NCBI GenBank assembly: GCA_026391455.1
Contig: JAPLEH010000062.1
Coordinates: 1-64,000, forward strand
Direction: 5' to 3'
Source of the DNA: Bacteroidota bacterium
GTDB lineage: Bacteria > Bacteroidota > Bacteroidia > Chitinophagales > Chitinophagaceae
Length of the DNA: 64,000 nucleotides
The translations under genes and the position numbers were made by a program. Of the stretch, positions 43,670 through 53,581 are shown in pieces. The first letter of the stretch is position 1. The number at the start of each line of letters is the position of its first letter. The notes beneath the pieces were generated by a model. It did no database searches, was not told the DNA's origin, and saw nothing but the letters and a program-made list of their open reading frames with translations.

Positions 43670-46603
43670 ATGAAAGTAAGCAGCTCCTCATACTATATAC
43701 TCATCGGTATGTTGCTGCTTTTATTACCGGGTCGTGTGGTGGCGCAGTCTGTTAGTATCCGTCACTATACGGTGGCAGACGGTTTGCCTTCTTCCATTGT
43801 ATACCGCTGCGCCCAGGACCAGCGGGGCTTTATGTGGTTTGGTACCGAATCCGGTATCAGCCGTTTTGATGGCAAAAGCTTTCGCAATTTTTCTACGCGG
43901 GATGGTCTTACGGAGACTGAAATACTCGATATATATTGTGCAGAAAGCGGAGAATTGTGGCTGATCCCCTTTGGAGGCAGCCCCATGCGCTTTGATCCGG
44001 TAACACAGGCTTGCCATACCGCAGCCAATGACCCGGAACTACGCAAGATCATTTATAAAGGCATTCTCAACATTACCCAGATCAACGGTACAGATATTTA
44101 TTTTTCCTATAGCAATAGTACCGGCTTGTTTCGTTATTCAAACGGCAAGGTAAAAGAAGAAGTGCTGAACAATACTCCGTATAAAGGTATCAAAAGCATA
44201 CATCCACTGCCTGGTGGCCACGTTCTGATCAATATCCCTTACCATGATCTCTTACTGAATCCGCAAAGCGGAAAAGTTTCCCCGGTAAACGGCCTGCGGG
44301 GAGAAGTGATCGCTTTCGCCAGTGATACCGTATTCACTTACAACGGCAAAGGGTTTCTGTATTCGCAACGTATGCTGAATGAAAAGCCGGTACAGGTGAT
44401 CGACAGTGTGCGTATGCCGGCAGGCGTAAAACGTATCAACCAATGGGGTTCCTATTTATACTTCTGTAATGCATCTGGCGGGCTGGATATATATGATCAT
44501 TCATTGAAAAAATTGAATTCATTACTGCAGGATGTGGTTTTGAACACTTCCTATATGGATCGTGATGGTAACCTCTGGCTGTGCAGCTATACCAAAGGAG
44601 TGTATTGCATACCGGTAAACCGTATCAATGTATTCAATGCATCGAGCCATCTGGCAGATGATTATGTAAGTTCGGTATTGCCATTGCCCGGAGAAAAAGT
44701 ACTAACTGGTTTTCTGGGCGGAAAGATTCAGGAGATTAATACCATCGATGGTACGGTACATACCATCGTGGAGAATGAGCAGAATGACCTCAGCGACCGC
44801 ATCCGAAAGATCAGTTTCGCCGATCAACGTCCCTTTGCGGCACTCTCAGATAAAGGGTTTCTGATAGCACCTGCCGGCGATCAAAAAGGTGTTGACCGGT
44901 GGACACCTTTCAGGCCCGGTGGCTTGGGAGGAAAAGATATGTATGAACACCAGCCCGGGCATTTCCTTGTTGCCACTACCCATACATTGTTGGATGCAGA
45001 TATACAACAGCGAAAACTCGATACGATCTATACCGGTCGCACCACAGCCGTTGGTGGTGGTGCCGGAGGTGAAGCCTGGTTCAGTACACTCACGGGCGTG
45101 TATTACATTAAGAATATTTCAACCCGTCAATATGAATATATCGGCGACCGGGATACCCTGCTCGCTCGCCGCATGAACTGTATCATCCGCGGAAATGACG
45201 GTTTGGTATGGATGGCCGGAGCGAACGCCGGAGTGATCGTACTGAAAAACAACAGGGTTCTCTCGCATATCAGTACTGCCCAGGGACTCGCCAGTGATCT
45301 TTGCCGCAACCTGTATATTGATGAGCAACAAAAAAAAGCATGGGTGGCCACCAACAATGGAGTTAGCAGTATTACCTACCAATTGAATAATGACAAATTG
45401 CAATACCGCATTTATAATTACAATACCAGCTACGGACTGCCGGATAATGATATTATAAAAGTGAGCTATTACAATGGTAAAGTATATGCGGCTACGGCCA
45501 ACGGGCTGGCCATTTTCTCACCCGCTCCCACGAAAGAGAATATTCCGGTACACGTGGTGGATATTTTGGTGGAAGGGAAAGAACGCAGCATCAACCCGGA
45601 GTTCACCCTTCGTTATTTTGAAAATGATATAAGCATCGGCTATACAGGTATTTGTTTTTCCTGTTCCGGAAAATTGGAATACCAGTACCGGATGCTGAAA
45701 GGCGGGAGCGACACCAGTTGGATCACCACACAGGCACAGGTGGTCAGTTTCAGTGCGCTCCATCCGGGGAACTATATTTTTGAAGTAAAGACGGCCACCG
45801 GCAACAGTATTACAAGGGTGCAATTTCTGATTCGCAGGCCCTGGTATGCCACCTGGTGGTTTTGGGCACTCTGTGTGGCCGCGCTCTTGGGGGTGGTGGT
45901 GGTCTTTTACCAGCAACGGGTAAAAAATATTGCCAGCCGCTCGGCGCAGGCCCAGCAAATGGCACAATTGGAATTGCAGGCTTTACGTGCGCAGATGAAT
46001 CCGCATTTCCTGTTCAATTCGCTCAATGCCATTCAGCATTTTATTTCTGAAAATGAAGGGGAACGGGCACAAAATTACCTGGGCAGTTTCAGCCGCCTCA
46101 TGCGTTTATTTCTCGAATCTTCCCGGAGTAATTATATTTCGCTTGCGCAGGAAAAAGAACTGCTGTCGTTATATCTCGAACTGGAGCAGGTGCGGTTCAA
46201 TCACCGGTTTCAATATGCGATCGAGATTGATCCGGAATTGAATATCGGGTATGAGATACCGGCCATGCTGATACAACCCTTTGCGGAAAATGCCGTGAAT
46301 CATGGACTGTTTGACCGCCCTGGCAATGATGGCAGGTTGTGGATCCGGTTTTACAGGGATAAAGGAGAACTTTGTTGCGAAATAGAAGATAATGGCATCG
46401 GGCGGAAAGCCGCTGCCACGATGAAGCAACGTAAGCAGCATATATCACGTGGTATGCAAATCACCGAAGAACGACTAAAGACCCTGGAGCAAAGCGACGG
46501 ATTGAAAACACGTATATTAGCAGAAGACAAATATGATGAAAATGGTAATGCCTGTGGTACAAAAATAACGATCCGTATTACCGATCCGGAACTCACTCAA
46601 TAA
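43670..46603 (+). CDS. Propeller-sensor histidine kinase (LytS-type)
   Basis: 977 residues. Signal peptide (1-26), periplasmic two-component-regulator propeller (about 30-620, blades such as RGFMWFGTESGISRFDG, DGNLWLCSYTKGVYC, DGLVWMAGANAGVIVL), a Y_Y_Y domain (about 640-725, LEYQYRMLKGGSDTSW), one TM (about 730-750, WWFWALCVAALLGVVVVFYQ) and a His_kinase/HATPase_c cytoplasmic part. The phospho-acceptor is His779 in MNPHFLFNSLNAIQHF; the N box reads PFAENAVNHG and the G box EDNGIG. It phosphorylates the LytTR regulator encoded 9 bp downstream. Confidence 0.93.
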   Translation: MKVSSSSYYILIGMLLLLLPGRVVAQSVSIRHYTVADGLPSSIVYRCAQDQRGFMWFGTESGISRFDGKSFRNFSTRDGLTETEILDIYCAESGELWLIPFGGSPMRFDPVTQACHTAANDPELRKIIYKGILNITQINGTDIYFSYSNSTGLFRYSNGKVKEEVLNNTPYKGIKSIHPLPGGHVLINIPYHDLLLNPQSGKVSPVNGLRGEVIAFASDTVFTYNGKGFLYSQRMLNEKPVQVIDSVRMPAGVKRINQWGSYLYFCNASGGLDIYDHSLKKLNSLLQDVVLNTSYMDRDGNLWLCSYTKGVYCIPVNRINVFNASSHLADDYVSSVLPLPGEKVLTGFLGGKIQEINTIDGTVHTIVENEQNDLSDRIRKISFADQRPFAALSDKGFLIAPAGDQKGVDRWTPFRPGGLGGKDMYEHQPGHFLVATTHTLLDADIQQRKLDTIYTGRTTAVGGGAGGEAWFSTLTGVYYIKNISTRQYEYIGDRDTLLARRMNCIIRGNDGLVWMAGANAGVIVLKNNRVLSHISTAQGLASDLCRNLYIDEQQKKAWVATNNGVSSITYQLNNDKLQYRIYNYNTSYGLPDNDIIKVSYYNGKVYAATANGLAIFSPAPTKENIPVHVVDILVEGKERSINPEFTLRYFENDISIGYTGICFSCSGKLEYQYRMLKGGSDTSWITTQAQVVSFSALHPGNYIFEVKTATGNSITRVQFLIRRPWYATWWFWALCVAALLGVVVVFYQQRVKNIASRSAQAQQMAQLELQALRAQMNPHFLFNSLNAIQHFISENEGERAQNYLGSFSRLMRLFLESSRSNYISLAQEKELLSLYLELEQVRFNHRFQYAIEIDPELNIGYEIPAMLIQPFAENAVNHGLFDRPGNDGRLWIRFYRDKGELCCEIEDNGIGRKAAATMKQRKQHISRGMQITEERLKTLEQSDGLKTRILAEDKYDENGNACGTKITIRITDPELTQ

Positions 46604-46612
46604 ACAACAGAC

Positions 46613-47353
46613 ATGAAAGCGGTCATTGTGGATGATGAAGAACTTGGCAGTGCCACACTTGAAAAAATGGTGCATCAGCATGCGGCAGGTATTAAAGTAG
46701 TGGCCCGAGCATCGAGTGCAGCAGAAGGCAAGGCCGCCATTTTGCAACATCAGCCCGAATTGGTATTCCTCGATATTGAAATGCCCGGTGGCAGCGGCTT
46801 TGATCTGCTTGCCGAATTTGAGAACCCCTCCTTTCAGGTCATATTCGTCACCGGCTTCGACCGCTATGCCCTGCAGGCTATCAAATGCTGTGCAGTGGAT
46901 TATTTACTGAAACCCGTGGAGCCAGCAGAATTGCTGCGATCATTGGAAAAACTGAAACGCACCACCCAACCGGTAACGCTGGAGCGGTTGCAGCACCTGG
47001 TGGATTTCATTGCCAAACCCCGCAATAAAAGCAATAAGATCTGTGTTCCCACACAATCCGGTATGGAATTGATTCCTGCATCCGATATACTCTATTGCGA
47101 AGCCAGCCGGGAATACACCATTCTGCATACTGCCGGACATGGTTCCATCATTTCATCTTACAATATTGGTGAATTTGAATCGATGCTGGAAGATTTTGGT
47201 TTCTTCCGGATTCATAATTCCTATATCATCAACCATGATCGGGTGGTACGCTATAATAAAGGAGAAGGCGGTACCGTGATCATGAGCAATCAGAATGAAC
47301 TCCCCGTATCGCGCAGACGGAAAACAGAGTTCCTGGAATGGCTTAAAGGTTGA
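46613..47353 (+). CDS. LytTR-family response regulator
   Basis: 246 residues. Receiver domain (1-120) with acidic pocket VDDEE (6-10), phospho-acceptor Asp54 in LVFLDIEMPGGSG, Thr/Ala TGFDRYAL and Lys in LLKPVEPAELL. LytTR DNA-binding domain (about 140-243): IPASDILYCEASREYTILHT, SYNIGEFESML, FFRIHNSYIINHDRV, LPVSRRRKTEFLEW. Typical 9-bp repeat binding of LytTR proteins suggests paired sites in promoters, but the target gene is not shown. Co-transcribed with the kinase. Confidence 0.95.
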   Translation: MKAVIVDDEELGSATLEKMVHQHAAGIKVVARASSAAEGKAAILQHQPELVFLDIEMPGGSGFDLLAEFENPSFQVIFVTGFDRYALQAIKCCAVDYLLKPVEPAELLRSLEKLKRTTQPVTLERLQHLVDFIAKPRNKSNKICVPTQSGMELIPASDILYCEASREYTILHTAGHGSIISSYNIGEFESMLEDFGFFRIHNSYIINHDRVVRYNKGEGGTVIMSNQNELPVSRRRKTEFLEWLKG

Positions 47354-47485
47354 TCCCCACCACCACGGATATTTTCCCCGCTGCCGGAAAACGTTGAATT
47401 TCCGCCATCTGTTAAATCAGGGTTTCTGGGATATGCAAAAAACTCAATCTTGCAATCCATATTTACTAACTGATTAATCTAACAC

Positions 47486-47851
47486 ATGAAAAAATTCAAC
47501 ATCATTTGCATCGCAGGTGGTTTACTCACCATCATCGCCTGTTTTATTCCATTTGGATCAGCCGGTTCCATCAACATCAAAGTAAGTGACCTGCCCGGTG
47601 CTGCCGGAAAGATCATGTGGGTATTGGGACTCATCATTGCCGGTGTGGGCGCCGTGAACAAGCGCTGGCTGCATCTTCTCTCTTTGGTATGCGGATTGAT
47701 CATCTTACTCATCGCATTCAAATGGCAGGGTGATCTGCGAAAACTGGATGCCACAGTAGGTATCGGTAGCTGGTTACTGATAGCCGGGGGTGCTATTTCG
47801 CTTGCAGGATCCATCTGGGGGCTTCTTCCTAAAAAAAATAATGCCGCGTAA
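47486..47851 (+). CDS. Small four-helix membrane protein, unknown
   Basis: 121 residues. Four hydrophobic stretches (about 6-25, 43-60, 62-79, 94-113): FNIICIAGGLLTIIACFIPF, IMWVLGLIIAGVGAV, LHLLSLVCGLIILLIAF, SWLLIAGGAISLAGSIWGLL. No motif recognised. It lies between the two-component system and a lipoprotein gene. The next gene starts 28 bp after its stop. Confidence 0.6.
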   Translation: MKKFNIICIAGGLLTIIACFIPFGSAGSINIKVSDLPGAAGKIMWVLGLIIAGVGAVNKRWLHLLSLVCGLIILLIAFKWQGDLRKLDATVGIGSWLLIAGGAISLAGSIWGLLPKKNNAA

Positions 47852-47879
47852 TCATCGTTCTGATCATTATCTTTTTATC

Positions 47880-48467
47880 ATGCATATCTATCGCAAACCT
47901 CATTCACTTTTTATCATTCCTGTACTGCTGCTTCTATGGAGTTGCGGCTCCGGCGATAAAAAAACAGAAAATGGCAAAGAGTCCACAACCATATCCGCTC
48001 CTGCACTTACATTGAAGCCGACCGACCTCAGTGCCTATGGCATTCCACTTACCATACAGGCACCGGATGGCGCTATCATATCGAAAGAAGAAGGTTCAGA
48101 TGCGGTAGTCGTGAGGAAAGATCGTTTCAATGTAGTGGTAAGTGAAGATAAGTACGTTGATGAAGACGCAACACCTGAACAGGCCAAAGAAACTGCATTG
48201 GCTGAAGACAATAAAATGCTCAACGACCCGGATATGGGCATGAAGATGGAGGTATTAAAAAATGATCCCTCCGGGTATGTGTATATGACCACCAACCGGT
48301 CGGGCGGTAAAATCGTACGCTTCACTTGCTATGTAAAAAAAGATGCAAAGAAATTTGTGATCAAAGAAAACTTCCTGGATCTGAATGATACTGACAAAGC
48401 CATGGAGACCGGATATGGCATCAGCCGGGAGGAAGCAGAACAGATGTACAATGCCTTAAAACAATAA
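47880..48467 (+). CDS. Lipoprotein, unknown
   Basis: 195 residues from ATG 47880. The longer frame from 47790 overlaps the previous gene and lacks signal character. Signal MHIYRKPHSLFIIPVLLLLW with Ser-Cys (Cys22) as a lipobox, then a Lys/Glu/Ser-rich linker and a soluble domain (about 60-190) with YGIPLTIQAPDGAII, VVSEDKYVDEDATPEQAK and GYGISREEAEQMYNALKQ at the end. It resembles a class of small lipoproteins in Bacteroidota with a single alpha-beta domain. Function unknown. A terminator is 107 bp downstream. Confidence 0.65.
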   Translation: MHIYRKPHSLFIIPVLLLLWSCGSGDKKTENGKESTTISAPALTLKPTDLSAYGIPLTIQAPDGAIISKEEGSDAVVVRKDRFNVVVSEDKYVDEDATPEQAKETALAEDNKMLNDPDMGMKMEVLKNDPSGYVYMTTNRSGGKIVRFTCYVKKDAKKFVIKENFLDLNDTDKAMETGYGISREEAEQMYNALKQ

Positions 48468-48573
48468 ACCAAATTTTTCAGCGCCATAACCAACTGCCAG
48501 CAATAACTATAACCATGAGCCTTATCCCGATCATTTCTGCCCTTTGAAAAAAAAGCAAAAAGTAATGATCAAT

Positions 48574-48604
48574 GCCGCCACTTTCCAGTGGCGGTTTTTT
48601 TTAG
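48574..48604 (+). terminator. Terminator after the lipoprotein gene
   Basis: GCCGCCACT pairs with AGTGGCGG around TTCC, followed by eight T. Confidence 0.85.
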
Positions 48605-48658
48605 AATACAGCGTAACGAAAATCTTATTACCTTGTACAGATAAAATTGACCACCTAT

Positions 48659-49561
48659 ATGCACCGCCGCCATTTTATCCAAAACACTGCGCTCACACTG
48701 GGAGCACTGACACTTGCCAACCGCGAATTTTTATCCTCCTTTTTTGAAGATCCCTGGAAGATCACCATGCTTACGAAGGAACTGGGTATATTTTCAGAGC
48801 GGGGAGGAACCATTGCTTTTTATTTATCCAAAAAAGGTGTCATTGTAGTAGATACCCAATTCCCGGATCAGAGCAAGCACCTGATCGCTGAATTGAAAAA
48901 GAAAACCACAAAGCCTTTCAAATTATTGATCAATACCCATCATCACGGAGATCACAGTTCCGGCAATATTGCGTTCAAAGGTCAGATTTGGAATATCGTG
49001 GCGCATGCGAATTCCAAAAAGAACCAGAAAGCGGTAGCAGAAAAAAATAATTCCCAGAAAAATCAGCTCTATCCTAATATCACTTATCTCGACAACTGGA
49101 GCAGAAAGATCGGAGGCGAACGGGTTACCCTGCACTATTTCGGGCCGGGACATACCAATGGAGACAGTTTTGTCCATTTTGAAAACGCCAATATCGTCCA
49201 CTGCGGCGATCTCGTTTTCAACCGCCGCCATCCCTTTGTAGATCGTACTGCCGGTGCCAATATCAAAAGCTGGATTGACGTGTTGAACAAAGCTACCGGC
49301 ACCTTTGATTCCAATACCAAATTCATTTACGGACATGCCGGTACCGGTTTTGAAGTAACTGGTAATGCCGATGATCTCAAAGCTTTCCGGGATTACCTGG
49401 GCAATACGCTCAACTTTGTAGACAGCCAGATCAAAGCAGGCAAATCAAAAGAAGAAATATTAAAAGCAAAATCCATTCCCGGTTCAGACCAATGGAAAGG
49501 TGATGGTATCGAACGGCCTTTGACCGCTGCCTGGGAAGAATTGACCACGGTAAAAAAATAA
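48659..49561 (+). CDS. Metallo-beta-lactamase-fold hydrolase with Tat-like signal
   Basis: 300 residues from ATG 48659 (a TTG at 48647 is unlikely). The N-terminus MHRRHFIQNTALTLGALTLA has RRHF like a twin-arginine signal. The metal motif is NTHHHGDHSSGN (about 90-100), further ligands in HYFGPGHTNGDSFVHF (His) and CGDLVFN (Asp), and YGHAGTGFE. This is the subclass B-like MBL fold with two metals; members range from beta-lactamases to lipid and thioester hydrolases, so the substrate is unknown. Immediately followed by the gene at 49576. Confidence 0.82.
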   Translation: MHRRHFIQNTALTLGALTLANREFLSSFFEDPWKITMLTKELGIFSERGGTIAFYLSKKGVIVVDTQFPDQSKHLIAELKKKTTKPFKLLINTHHHGDHSSGNIAFKGQIWNIVAHANSKKNQKAVAEKNNSQKNQLYPNITYLDNWSRKIGGERVTLHYFGPGHTNGDSFVHFENANIVHCGDLVFNRRHPFVDRTAGANIKSWIDVLNKATGTFDSNTKFIYGHAGTGFEVTGNADDLKAFRDYLGNTLNFVDSQIKAGKSKEEILKAKSIPGSDQWKGDGIERPLTAAWEELTTVKK

Positions 49562-49575
49562 TCGCATATACCTGT

Positions 49576-49965
49576 ATGGATCCATTCCTTGTACTGGCAA
49601 TAATTGGAGGCCTACTCATTATAGGCTATGGCATCTTCCGGATGTTTAGTATCTCAAAAAGACCGTCAACATCCGGAGATGATTATTCCCCTGCCGATAT
49701 TAAAAATCAATCGGATTACACGGATCAGACCCTGTATTATCATAATAACTGGAATAATGAATCGGGGCAGCATGCTGCACAACAGCAGCAACAATCAGAA
49801 GCGTATTCGGAAGGTTCGGGTCATGCCGATGACGGTGGCGGCAGCACCCATGCAGACAGCCTGGACAGTTCATCCTTTTCAGACAGTTCTGGTTTTTCCG
49901 AAAGTTCCTCTTCTTCTGACAGTACATCCTCTTCCGACAGTTCATCGTCCGGCTCTACTGATTAA
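49576..49965 (+). CDS. Small membrane protein with Ser/Asp low-complexity tail
   Basis: 129 residues. One TM at the N-terminus (about 5-23, LVLAIIGGLLIIGYGIFRMF), then a hydrophilic region with a Gln-rich spot (HAAQQQQQSEA) and a tail (about 85-129) almost wholly Ser, Asp and Gly with repeated SSSSDS, like the dipeptide stretches of surface proteins. No signal peptidase site is needed; the tail is either cytoplasmic or periplasmic depending on topology. It begins 14 bp after the MBL gene and is likely co-transcribed. Function unknown. Confidence 0.55.
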   Translation: MDPFLVLAIIGGLLIIGYGIFRMFSISKRPSTSGDDYSPADIKNQSDYTDQTLYYHNNWNNESGQHAAQQQQQSEAYSEGSGHADDGGGSTHADSLDSSSFSDSSGFSESSSSSDSTSSSDSSSSGSTD

Positions 49966-49992
49966 CTATGACTGGTTGCTGTCTCCCTTTTC

Positions 49993-50484
49993 TCAGCGGG
50001 ATTTTTCTGCTTCAATCAGTTTTTCCAGTATATAATACGTAATGGGGCAAAAGCTGCTGTTTTTCAGTGCCATGGGCTGGCGACGCAGCATGAATTCATC
50101 ATCCATATAAGGGAAACGGGCACAGTCGGTGGGGCGCACCTCATAAATACTGCAATAATTATCAGCCCCCAGAAAAGAACAGGGCATTTGCCGGAGCACA
50201 TTGTCTCCCTCTTCATCCACGCGCAGGTATTTGTCTTTGAAATCCCCCTCCTTCATCCCCAGGTATTTACTGATTCGTTTTATATCCGGCGGGGTAAAGC
50301 GGGGGGAATAATTTTTGCAGCAATTGGCACATTGCAGGCAGTCTATTTTGGAAAAAGCCTGCTCATTCAGGTCCGGCAATTGTTTAAGTACCGTGTTCTT
50401 ATTGGCCCGGTTGAGGTATTTTTTGTATTCCTTTACCCGTTCACCGGATTTCTTCTCCCAGTTTTGCAACAATTTTTCCTGCAT
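49993..50484 (-). CDS. YkgJ-type cysteine-cluster protein
   Basis: 163 residues, cytoplasmic. Two Cys groups: KIDCLQCANCCKNYSP (Cys-x2-Cys-x2-Cys-Cys) and PCSFLGADNYCSIYEVRPTDCARFP (family signature of YkgJ, a likely zinc or iron-sulfur site). The C-terminus is helical. The family has an unsettled role. It is divergent from gcvP. Confidence 0.78.
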   Translation of the reverse strand: MQEKLLQNWEKKSGERVKEYKKYLNRANKNTVLKQLPDLNEQAFSKIDCLQCANCCKNYSPRFTPPDIKRISKYLGMKEGDFKDKYLRVDEEGDNVLRQMPCSFLGADNYCSIYEVRPTDCARFPYMDDEFMLRRQPMALKNSSFCPITYYILEKLIEAEKSR

Positions 50485-50533
50485 ACTGCAAAGAACGGCA
50501 TTTCACGGCTTATCCCCAGCTTCTACAAAGCAC

Positions 50534-50563
50534 TGTTTTTATCCCGGTGCATACGTACCTTTG
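50534..50563 (+). promoter_or_regulatory. Promoter of gcvP
   Basis: TACCTTTG (50556-50563) matches TAnnTTTG exactly, with TG (50534-50535) 20 bp upstream in place of TTTG. The leader of about 60 bp that follows contains a hairpin (GGGGC at 50576 with GCCCC at 50591). The hairpin does not match the glycine riboswitch that I know. Confidence 0.5.
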
Positions 50564-50630
50564 CACCGCTTAAAAGGGGCGGGTGAAGCTGCCCCGCTGT
50601 CCATCCAAACATAACAGATATAATTAATCT

Positions 50631-53498
50631 ATGAATCTCTTCGAACAACAGTCAAACGAGTTCATTCCCCGCCACATCGGACCCAATGAAACCGCCACCC
50701 GTCAGATGCTGAAAAAAGTGGGAGTGGATAACCTCGAGCAACTTATCAGCCAGACCGTACCTGCAGGCATCCGCATGAATAAAGCCCTCAACCTGCCGCC
50801 AGCCATGAGTGAACATGAATACCTGAAACATATTCAGGAAGTATCCCTGAAAAATAACGTTTATACCAATTATATCGGTCAGGGTTATTACGACACGATT
50901 ACCCCTTCGGTGATCCTGCGCAATATTTTTGAAAACCCAGGATGGTATACACAATACACGCCCTATCAGGCAGAGATCTCTCAGGGAAGGCTCGAAAGCC
51001 TGCTCAATTACCAGACGATGGTAAGCGACCTGACCGGCCTGCCCATTGCCAACGCATCGCTGCTCGATGAAGCCACCGCTGCAGCCGAAGCCATGACGAT
51101 GTTCTTCAATACCCTCAATAAACAAGACCATATTGAACGCCCTAAATTCTTTGTAGACCGTGAACTGTTTCCCCAAACAAAGGATGTACTCGTTACGAGA
51201 GCTGTACCCGTGGGCATTGAGATCGTAGAAGGCGATTATAAAACAGCCGCTATTGATGCCACTTATTTTGGTGCTATTGTACAATACCCAAATGACAAAG
51301 GCTCGATCGAAGATTATCGCTCCTTTATCAATACTGTACACGGTGCCGGTGCTTTCGTGGTAATGGCTACCGACCTGCTGGCTCTTACTCTGCTCACTCC
51401 TCCCGGCGAACTGGGCGCTGATGTGGCCGTAGGTTCCGCACAACGATTTGGTGTACCCCTCGGATATGGCGGCCCGCATGCGGCTTTTTTTGCTGCCAAA
51501 GACGATTTTAAAAGAAGTATCCCCGGTCGTATTATCGGAATCAGTATCGATGCACAGGGCAACCGTGCTTTACGTATGGCCCTGCAAACACGCGAACAAC
51601 ATATCAAACGGGAGAAAGCGACTTCCAATATTTGTACGGCCCAGGCATTGCTGGCCAATATGGCCGCAATGTATGCCGTATTTCATGGTCCCGATGGATT
51701 GAAAAATATTGCATCCCGTATTGCCCTGCTTACACAAACAGCGGCAGAGGCCATTGAAGAAAGAGGCTTTGAACTGGTGTCTGGTCATTTCTTCGATACC
51801 ATTGTGGTAAAAGTAAAAAATGCTTCCCCCATCCGTACCAAAGCAGAACAGCAACAGATCAATCTCCGGTATATTGATGCACAGCATATTGGTATTTCGC
51901 TCGACGAGACCACTACGGTAAGTAACCTGTACGATCTGATTAATTGTTTTGAAAACGAAACCGACCCCGTTGCCTTCGATATACATGAAGACAGCGGTTT
52001 GCAACATATACCTGCTGATCTTACCCGCAGCAGTGCCTTCCTTACGCATCCTGTATTCAACACGCACCACAGCGAAAGCCAGATGATGCGTTATATCAAG
52101 CAACTGGAAAACAAAGATCTTTCGCTCAATACTTCCATGATCTCGCTTGGCTCCTGTACCATGAAGCTGAATGCCGCGAGTGAAATGATGCCGCTGAGCT
52201 GGGCCAACTGGAGCCGTATCCACCCCTTTGCACCCTTAGTGCAAACAGGAGGATACCAATTCATCGCCGATGAACTCAGTAAATATCTTTGTGAAGTAAC
52301 CGCATTCGACGCCTGCAGCCTGCAACCCAATAGCGGTGCGCAGGGTGAGTATGCAGGATTGCTGACCATTAAAGCCTACCACGAAGCCAATGGGGATCAT
52401 CACCGCAATGTAATGCTGATACCCATTTCTGCTCACGGCACCAACCCTGCCAGTGCGGTAATGGCCGGTATGAAAGTGGTGGTGGTAAAAGCACTGGAGA
52501 ACGGTTATATTGATATGGACGATCTGAAGGCCAAAGCAGTACAACACAGTGCCAATCTTTCTGGCATCATGATCACCTATCCCAGTACCTATGGGGTGTA
52601 TGAAGAAACGGTAAAGGAAATCACAGCCATTATTCATGAGCATGGCGGACAGGTATATATGGATGGTGCCAATATGAATGCCCAGGTGGGCCTCACCGCC
52701 CCGGGCCTTATTGGTGCCGATGTATGCCACCTGAATCTGCATAAAACATTTGCGATTCCGCATGGTGGTGGTGGTCCCGGCATGGGCCCCATTTGTGTGA
52801 AGCAACACCTGGCTCCATTCTTACCCGGCCATCCGTTCCTCGGAACAACGAACGCTGTATCTGCAGCACCGTATGGATCAGCAAGTATCCTGCTTATATC
52901 CTATGGCTATATCCGTATGCTAGGTTTTGAAGGGGTGAAAGCCTCCACCGAATATGCAATACTCAATGCGAATTATATGCGCGCAAGACTTGATGGCGCC
53001 TACGATATTCTATACACCAACCATAATGGTCAATGTGCACATGAATTTATCGTGGACCTGCGTCCTTTTAAAAAATCAGCAGAGATCGAAGCCGAAGATG
53101 TGGCGAAACGTCTGATCGATTATGGATTTCATGCACCTACCATGAGCTTCCCGGTACCCGGCACCATAATGATTGAACCGACGGAGAGTGAAGATAAAGC
53201 GGAACTGGATCGTTTTTGTGATGCCCTGCTTTCCATACGTGAAGAAATAAAAGCGGTTGAAGAAGGAAAGGCAGATAAAAAAGATAACCCATTGAAAAAT
53301 GCCCCCCATACTCAGTTTGTGCTAACCGCCGAGACATGGGAACATGCCTATACCCGTCAGGAAGCAGCTTTCCCCCTTTACTATGTAACCCTGAATAAAT
53401 TCTGGCCTTCTGTGGCACGTGTAAACAATACGCATGGCGACCGGAATCTGGTATGTACCTGTGAGCCGGTGGAGAGTTATATGGAAGCAGAAGCGTAA
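50631..53498 (+). CDS. gcvP: Glycine dehydrogenase (decarboxylating), GcvP
   Basis: 955 residues, the usual single-chain P protein with N- and C-terminal halves fused. Decarboxylates glycine via PLP and passes the aminomethyl group to lipoyl-GcvH. Signature: RHIGP at 14, LASLL-type [11 protein letters not shown], and in the C half the PLP Lys in [18 protein letters not shown], plus the tail PRPFKK-type [19 protein letters not shown]. No gcvT or gcvH lies in the window, so the cleavage system is split in this genome. A terminator follows at 53514. Confidence 0.96.
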   Translation: MNLFEQQSNEFIPRHIGPNETATRQMLKKVGVDNLEQLISQTVPAGIRMNKALNLPPAMSEHEYLKHIQEVSLKNNVYTNYIGQGYYDTITPSVILRNIFENPGWYTQYTPYQAEISQGRLESLLNYQTMVSDLTGLPIANASLLDEATAAAEAMTMFFNTLNKQDHIERPKFFVDRELFPQTKDVLVTRAVPVGIEIVEGDYKTAAIDATYFGAIVQYPNDKGSIEDYRSFINTVHGAGAFVVMATDLLALTLLTPPGELGADVAVGSAQRFGVPLGYGGPHAAFFAAKDDFKRSIPGRIIGISIDAQGNRALRMALQTREQHIKREKATSNICTAQALLANMAAMYAVFHGPDGLKNIASRIALLTQTAAEAIEERGFELVSGHFFDTIVVKVKNASPIRTKAEQQQINLRYIDAQHIGISLDETTTVSNLYDLINCFENETDPVAFDIHEDSGLQHIPADLTRSSAFLTHPVFNTHHSESQMMRYIKQLENKDLSLNTSMISLGSCTMKLNAASEMMPLSWANWSRIHPFAPLVQTGGYQFIADELSKYLCEVTAFDACSLQPNSGAQGEYAGLLTIKAYHEANGDHHRNVMLIPISAHGTNPASAVMAGMKVVVVKALENGYIDMDDLKAKAVQHSANLSGIMITYPSTYGVYEETVKEITAIIHEHGGQVYMDGANMNAQVGLTAPGLIGADVCHLNLHKTFAIPHGGGGPGMGPICVKQHLAPFLPGHPFLGTTNAVSAAPYGSASILLISYGYIRMLGFEGVKASTEYAILNANYMRARLDGAYDILYTNHNGQCAHEFIVDLRPFKKSAEIEAEDVAKRLIDYGFHAPTMSFPVPGTIMIEPTESEDKAELDRFCDALLSIREEIKAVEEGKADKKDNPLKNAPHTQFVLTAETWEHAYTRQEAAFPLYYVTLNKFWPSVARVNNTHGDRNLVCTCEPVESYMEAEA

Positions 53499-53513
53499 AC
53501 GTCTAACGGTTAT

Positions 53514-53556
53514 AAAATAATAGCCCGGCGTTTGAACGCCGGGCTATTATTTTATG
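53514..53556. terminator. Bidirectional terminator between gcvP and the DUF6600-like gene
   Basis: TAGCCCGGCGTT and AACGCCGGGCTA form a perfect 12-bp stem around TG, with an A run on the left and TTATTTT on the right, so it can serve both strands. Confidence 0.85.
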
Positions 53557-53581
53557 ATGCTACTCATCTTTTTTTTCAACA

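Noticed and set aside
50563-50630. Glycine riboswitch upstream of gcvP
   Set aside because: Leader is about 60 bp with only one short GC hairpin; too short and no match to the two-aptamer consensus that I know.
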